Source: Acidithiobacillus sp.
GTDB lineage: Bacteria > Pseudomonadota > Gammaproteobacteria > Acidithiobacillales > Acidithiobacillaceae
Length of the DNA stretch: 6,337 nucleotides
Assembly: GCA_028065135.1 (NCBI GenBank)
Contig: JAPTWR010000076.1
Span: 1 to 6,337 of the forward strand
Direction of reading: 5' to 3'
Of the stretch, positions 4,143 to 6,337 are shown piece by piece. Within the stretch, counting starts at the first letter, position 1. Each line of letters begins with the position of its first letter. Position numbers and translations under genes: made by a program. The notes under the pieces are model-generated. The model did not search any database. It saw only the letters and a list, made by a program, of their open reading frames with translations, and had not been told where the DNA came from.

Positions 4143-5906
4143 ATGAGTCAAGAAACCGACCTAGAAATCTTCGTCAATGACCGCTGGGTATCAGCGGGCG
4201 TTCTGCGTTGGAATCAGGGCATTTGCGATCTAGAGATGGACCGCACGTTTTTCGATGGCGGCTTGGGTCACCCAGTCGTTTCGTTGAGCCTGCCTGAGAA
4301 ACAAGACCATTTCTCTTGGAAAGATGCGCAGGCACGAACCGCTGTCATCCCCCCGTTTTTGTACGATTTGCTTCCGCAAGGGCAGGCTCGTGATCACCTG
4401 ATTCGCACCCTGCACGTGGAGCATCGTGATGATCGTGCCGATCTTCCCATTCTGCTACATGGCTCCGTCAATCCGATTGGCCGCTTACGGTTGAAAACGG
4501 CTGTGGGTTACTGGCAGCCAGCGTTGGATGATGCGAGAACACAGGCTGATCAGTGGGCGTTTACTCAGGATCAGGTCACGATGCGGGACGAAAAGTTCGT
4601 GGAAGCCATGCATGCTTTCGGTTTTATTGCCGCAGGATCTGGGAGTCTGCAGGGCGCTGCACCGAAGTTCCTGTTGGCTGTCAACCGGGATGGTTTGTTT
4701 GTGCCAGACATGCTGCTCGGAGATGCAGATGTTACCAAGCATGTGCTGGTCAAATATCCTCGTGACCCGAGGGGTATTGATCAAGACATCCTGCGTCATG
4801 AGGCCATATTCCTAAATGTTGCCGCTCAAATCGGTTTAAGATCTGGCGACGAGCCGGTTCAGTGGGAACGGGATACGCTGATATTCAAACGGTTTGATCG
4901 AGAAATAAGTGGCTCGCGGGTCATCAGGTTGCATCAGGAAAGCCTGCTTTCTGCAAGCGGTATCCCAGGCTTTGGGCGGATGGTGGACCATGAGGATTTT
5001 ATTGAGGTCATAAACAATAAGGCGACCGATCCTCAGAAAGAGATCACTGAATACATCAAAAGAGACATGCTGAATATCGTTCTCGGCAATACGGATAATC
5101 ATGGGCGTAACACCGCATTACAAATCACCCAGGAGGGCGATGTGCAATTGTGCCCCGTATTCGATATTGCCCCGATGTTCATGGATGCGAGCGCAATACC
5201 GCGACAAACCCGGTGGCGTACGGACAAAGAAAATTCTGGGATTGTTCAATGGAGCCAGGTGGTAGATGCGTTGCCGGACACCCTCAACCAGGATGTTGTC
5301 ACTAAAGCGGTTGCCGACTTCATGGAAAAACTCGCGGCAGTGCCCATCCTCCTGAAGGAAATGGATGCCAACGAACGCACATTGGAAAGAGTGCGGCGTG
5401 GATTGGATATGGTTATTGGCCAGGCATCGCCGAAAGTTGGTCTGAAGCATCCACTTCGCCATGCGCGGGAGACCGTGCTGGCCACCAACCAGGCGATTAC
5501 CAAATTGCAGGGGCATATCGAGTGCCTACGAATGGACAGGAGATTTCCTGTGGATGTTCCCAAAAGTCCAGCAGATCGGGATGCGCGCACGCAGCAGGTG
5601 TTAGAGGTACTGGCCGACAGGGTGCAGAAAATGGGCGTGCAACTGGAAAAGACCTGTGCGGTCATTGCCGACCTGCCGGAAGCCGAGCGGTTGCCGACCC
5701 TGCTATCCTTGCGCAAGCGCATGTCAGATGTTCATGGCAATCTTGGCACGCTACCCTCTCCGCAGGGGAGGGGTACGATTGCGGACAATGCCGTTCAATA
5801 CATAAAGAGCATCGCCGCTGCGACCAACGCCACCTACGATGCCTTGCCGAAAGCATCTTCGCCCAGAGTGGCCACTTCAGTAATTGTTAAAAAACCGGGC
5901 CCATAG
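4143..5906 (+). CDS. hipA: HipA-type serine/threonine kinase toxin with C-terminal extension
   Basis: The product is 587 aa; the start is the ATG at 4143, 9 nt after AAGAGG. HipA kinases phosphorylate translation factors, classically glutamyl-tRNA synthetase, and cause dormancy. Seen in order: an N-subdomain 1 (LEIFVNDRWVSAGVLRWN, then PPFLYDLLPQGQARDHL at 70-86); the P-loop GSLQGAAPKFLL (167-178), in which S168 corresponds to the autophosphorylated Ser150 of E. coli HipA; the ATP-binding lysine in VLVKYP (K204); HEAIFLNVAAQIGL (219-232); LIFKRFDR (246-253); HQESLLSASG; the catalytic loop GNTDNHGRN (D318, H320, N323); and the metal-binding aspartate in VFDIAP (D341). The kinase ends near residue 420, the normal HipA length. 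Residues ~420-587 are an added helical region ending in LPKASSPRV...KKPGP. No hipB is adjacent. The P-loop reads GAAPK where GAQPK or GAQEK is common. Confidence 0.9.
   Translation: MSQETDLEIFVNDRWVSAGVLRWNQGICDLEMDRTFFDGGLGHPVVSLSLPEKQDHFSWKDAQARTAVIPPFLYDLLPQGQARDHLIRTLHVEHRDDRADLPILLHGSVNPIGRLRLKTAVGYWQPALDDARTQADQWAFTQDQVTMRDEKFVEAMHAFGFIAAGSGSLQGAAPKFLLAVNRDGLFVPDMLLGDADVTKHVLVKYPRDPRGIDQDILRHEAIFLNVAAQIGLRSGDEPVQWERDTLIFKRFDREISGSRVIRLHQESLLSASGIPGFGRMVDHEDFIEVINNKATDPQKEITEYIKRDMLNIVLGNTDNHGRNTALQITQEGDVQLCPVFDIAPMFMDASAIPRQTRWRTDKENSGIVQWSQVVDALPDTLNQDVVTKAVADFMEKLAAVPILLKEMDANERTLERVRRGLDMVIGQASPKVGLKHPLRHARETVLATNQAITKLQGHIECLRMDRRFPVDVPKSPADRDARTQQVLEVLADRVQKMGVQLEKTCAVIADLPEAERLPTLLSLRKRMSDVHGNLGTLPSPQGRGTIADNAVQYIKSIAAATNATYDALPKASSPRVATSVIVKKPGP
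5843..5865 (+). repeat. Short direct repeat, copy 2 (tail of the hipA-like gene)
   Basis: This copy encodes LPKASSP at residues 568-574 of the kinase. It differs from the copy at 4051-4073 by one base in 23 and lies 1792 nt downstream, just before the gene end. Confidence 0.7.
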
Positions 5907-5918
5907 GCCAAAGCAATG

Positions 5919-5958
5919 CCGCCCGAACTGGGTGGAATGTCGGCGCCCTCCCGGGCGT
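5919..5958 (+). other. Two GC-rich hairpins after the hipA-like gene
   Basis: The first hairpin pairs CCGCCC (5919-5924) with GGGTGG (5930-5935) around the loop GAACT, with one G-U pair. The second pairs CGCCC (5944-5948) with GGGCG (5953-5957) around TCCC, extendable by a G-U pair. Neither is followed by a T-run. They may protect the mRNA 3' end or add to the terminator that follows; function is inferred. Confidence 0.4.
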
Positions 5959-5974
5959 TCCTGATGGGAAACAG

Positions 5975-5998
5975 GGCCACGATTCGTCGTGGCCTTTT
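5975..5998 (+). terminator. Rho-independent terminator of the abiE-hipA operon
   Basis: A perfect 8-bp stem, GGCCACGA (5975-5982) and TCGTGGCC (5987-5994), encloses a TTCG tetraloop and is followed by TTTT. It lies 69 nt after the hipA-like stop and before the methylase start, so it separates the two transcription units. The T-run is short, so termination may be partial. Confidence 0.78.
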
Positions 5999-6087
5999 CC
6001 GTTATAGGCAGCCCATTGCTCCAGAACGAAGATAAACGCTTTTCAGGGGCATAAACAAAGGGTGTACCACAAATATTGAGGGCACCC

Positions 6088-6337
6088 ATGAGCAACAATC
6101 CACGGCATTACTTCGGCGACCCAACACACATCCAGCGGAATACCTTTTCAGAACTCTCGGCGCTCACCGATAACGTGAGTGCGATCCGCGTGCTAAAAAC
6201 CCTTGAAACCGAGGGGCGGGATGCCACGGATGCTGAAAAGGCGGTCTTGAGTCGCTATGCCGGCTGGGGTGGGTTGTCGAATCTCTTTGCTCTGGAACTG
6301 CCAGAAGGCCGCTTCATCAATGCCAATCCGGTAGGGG
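6088..6337 (+). CDS. Large N6-adenine methylase/helicase, DarB-like, N-terminal fragment (3' truncated)
   Basis: The ATG at 6088 follows GAGGG (6078-6082) at 5 nt, and the frame stays open for 83 codons to the window edge. The fragment contains FSELSALTDNVSAIRVLKTLE, then AEKAVLSRYAGWGGLSNLF (about residues 52-70). The YxGWGG signature is found at the N-terminus of very large plasmid and phage proteins that combine an N6-adenine methyltransferase domain with an SNF2/DEAD-type helicase, such as DarB of phage P1 and homologous conjugative-plasmid proteins. These proteins are linked to protection of incoming DNA from restriction. No catalytic motif (NPPY or Walker) is inside the window, so activity cannot be judged. 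It follows a terminator, so it should have its own promoter in 5999-6077; I find no convincing -35/-10 pair there. Confidence 0.8.
   Translation, partial: MSNNPRHYFGDPTHIQRNTFSELSALTDNVSAIRVLKTLETEGRDATDAEKAVLSRYAGWGGLSNLFALELPEGRFINANPVG

Noticed and set aside
5246..5722. 158-codon open frame on the minus strand inside the hipA-like gene
   Set aside because: It is Ser/Arg-rich, lies wholly within a well-supported kinase gene, and has no recognisable motif.
5999..6087. sigma-70 promoter for the methylase gene
   Set aside because: Possible elements (TTTTCA, AAATAT) have poor spacing or few consensus matches, so no promoter was annotated.
5877..6098. 73-codon open frame on the minus strand across the hipA-methylase intergenic region
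   Set aside because: It runs back through the terminator and the end of the kinase gene. It has no convincing ribosome site, and its composition (mixed Arg/Gly/Pro) is not protein-like.

Overview
The window looks like part of a proteobacterial conjugative element (plasmid or ICE) rather than a chromosomal core region. Three things support this: the tail of an IcmB/DotO (IncI TraU)-type secretion ATPase, a toxin-antitoxin/abortive-infection cluster, and the start of a DarB-like plasmid/phage methylase-helicase. Base composition is moderately GC-rich with one AT-rich regulatory patch. The sequence does not fix the host genus. I see no tRNA, rRNA, CRISPR array, transposase or integrase.

Layout. 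Positions 1-1901 are a tightly packed transfer-type operon on the + strand: the 3' end of the ATPase gene, a 163-aa two-helix membrane protein, a 64-aa soluble protein and a 218-aa multi-spanning membrane protein. The genes are separated by 1 to 4 nt or overlap. The 163-aa protein carries a diverged in-frame copy of a 32-residue block of the upstream ATPase, so the region has been rearranged. Positions 1902-2037 are intergenic and end in a perfect 11-bp inverted repeat that probably serves as the operator for the next operon.

Positions 2038-5906 form a second + strand operon: an AbiEi-type antitoxin/regulator, an AbiEii nucleotidyltransferase toxin (448 aa, with a long C-terminal extension), an unrecognised 70-aa ORF, and a HipA-type Ser/Thr kinase (587 aa, also C-terminally extended). 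There is no HipB-like helix-turn-helix partner. The AbiEii protein, the small ORF and the HipA protein end in similar short tails (S-x-P-x-V), and the last two share 22 of 23 bases there. Positions 5907-6087 hold three consecutive hairpins, the last a good intrinsic terminator, followed by the leader of the next gene. From 6088 to the window end is the N-terminus of a large methylase/helicase with the YxGWGG motif.

How they may work together (inference): the first block serves DNA transfer and perhaps entry exclusion. The second is a stabilisation or phage-defence island that combines two toxin chemistries, nucleotidyl transfer and protein phosphorylation, under one AbiEi-controlled promoter. 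The third probably modifies or protects the element's DNA. The composite AbiE-HipA operon with shared C-terminal tails beside a type IV secretion locus is the most unusual part of the window.
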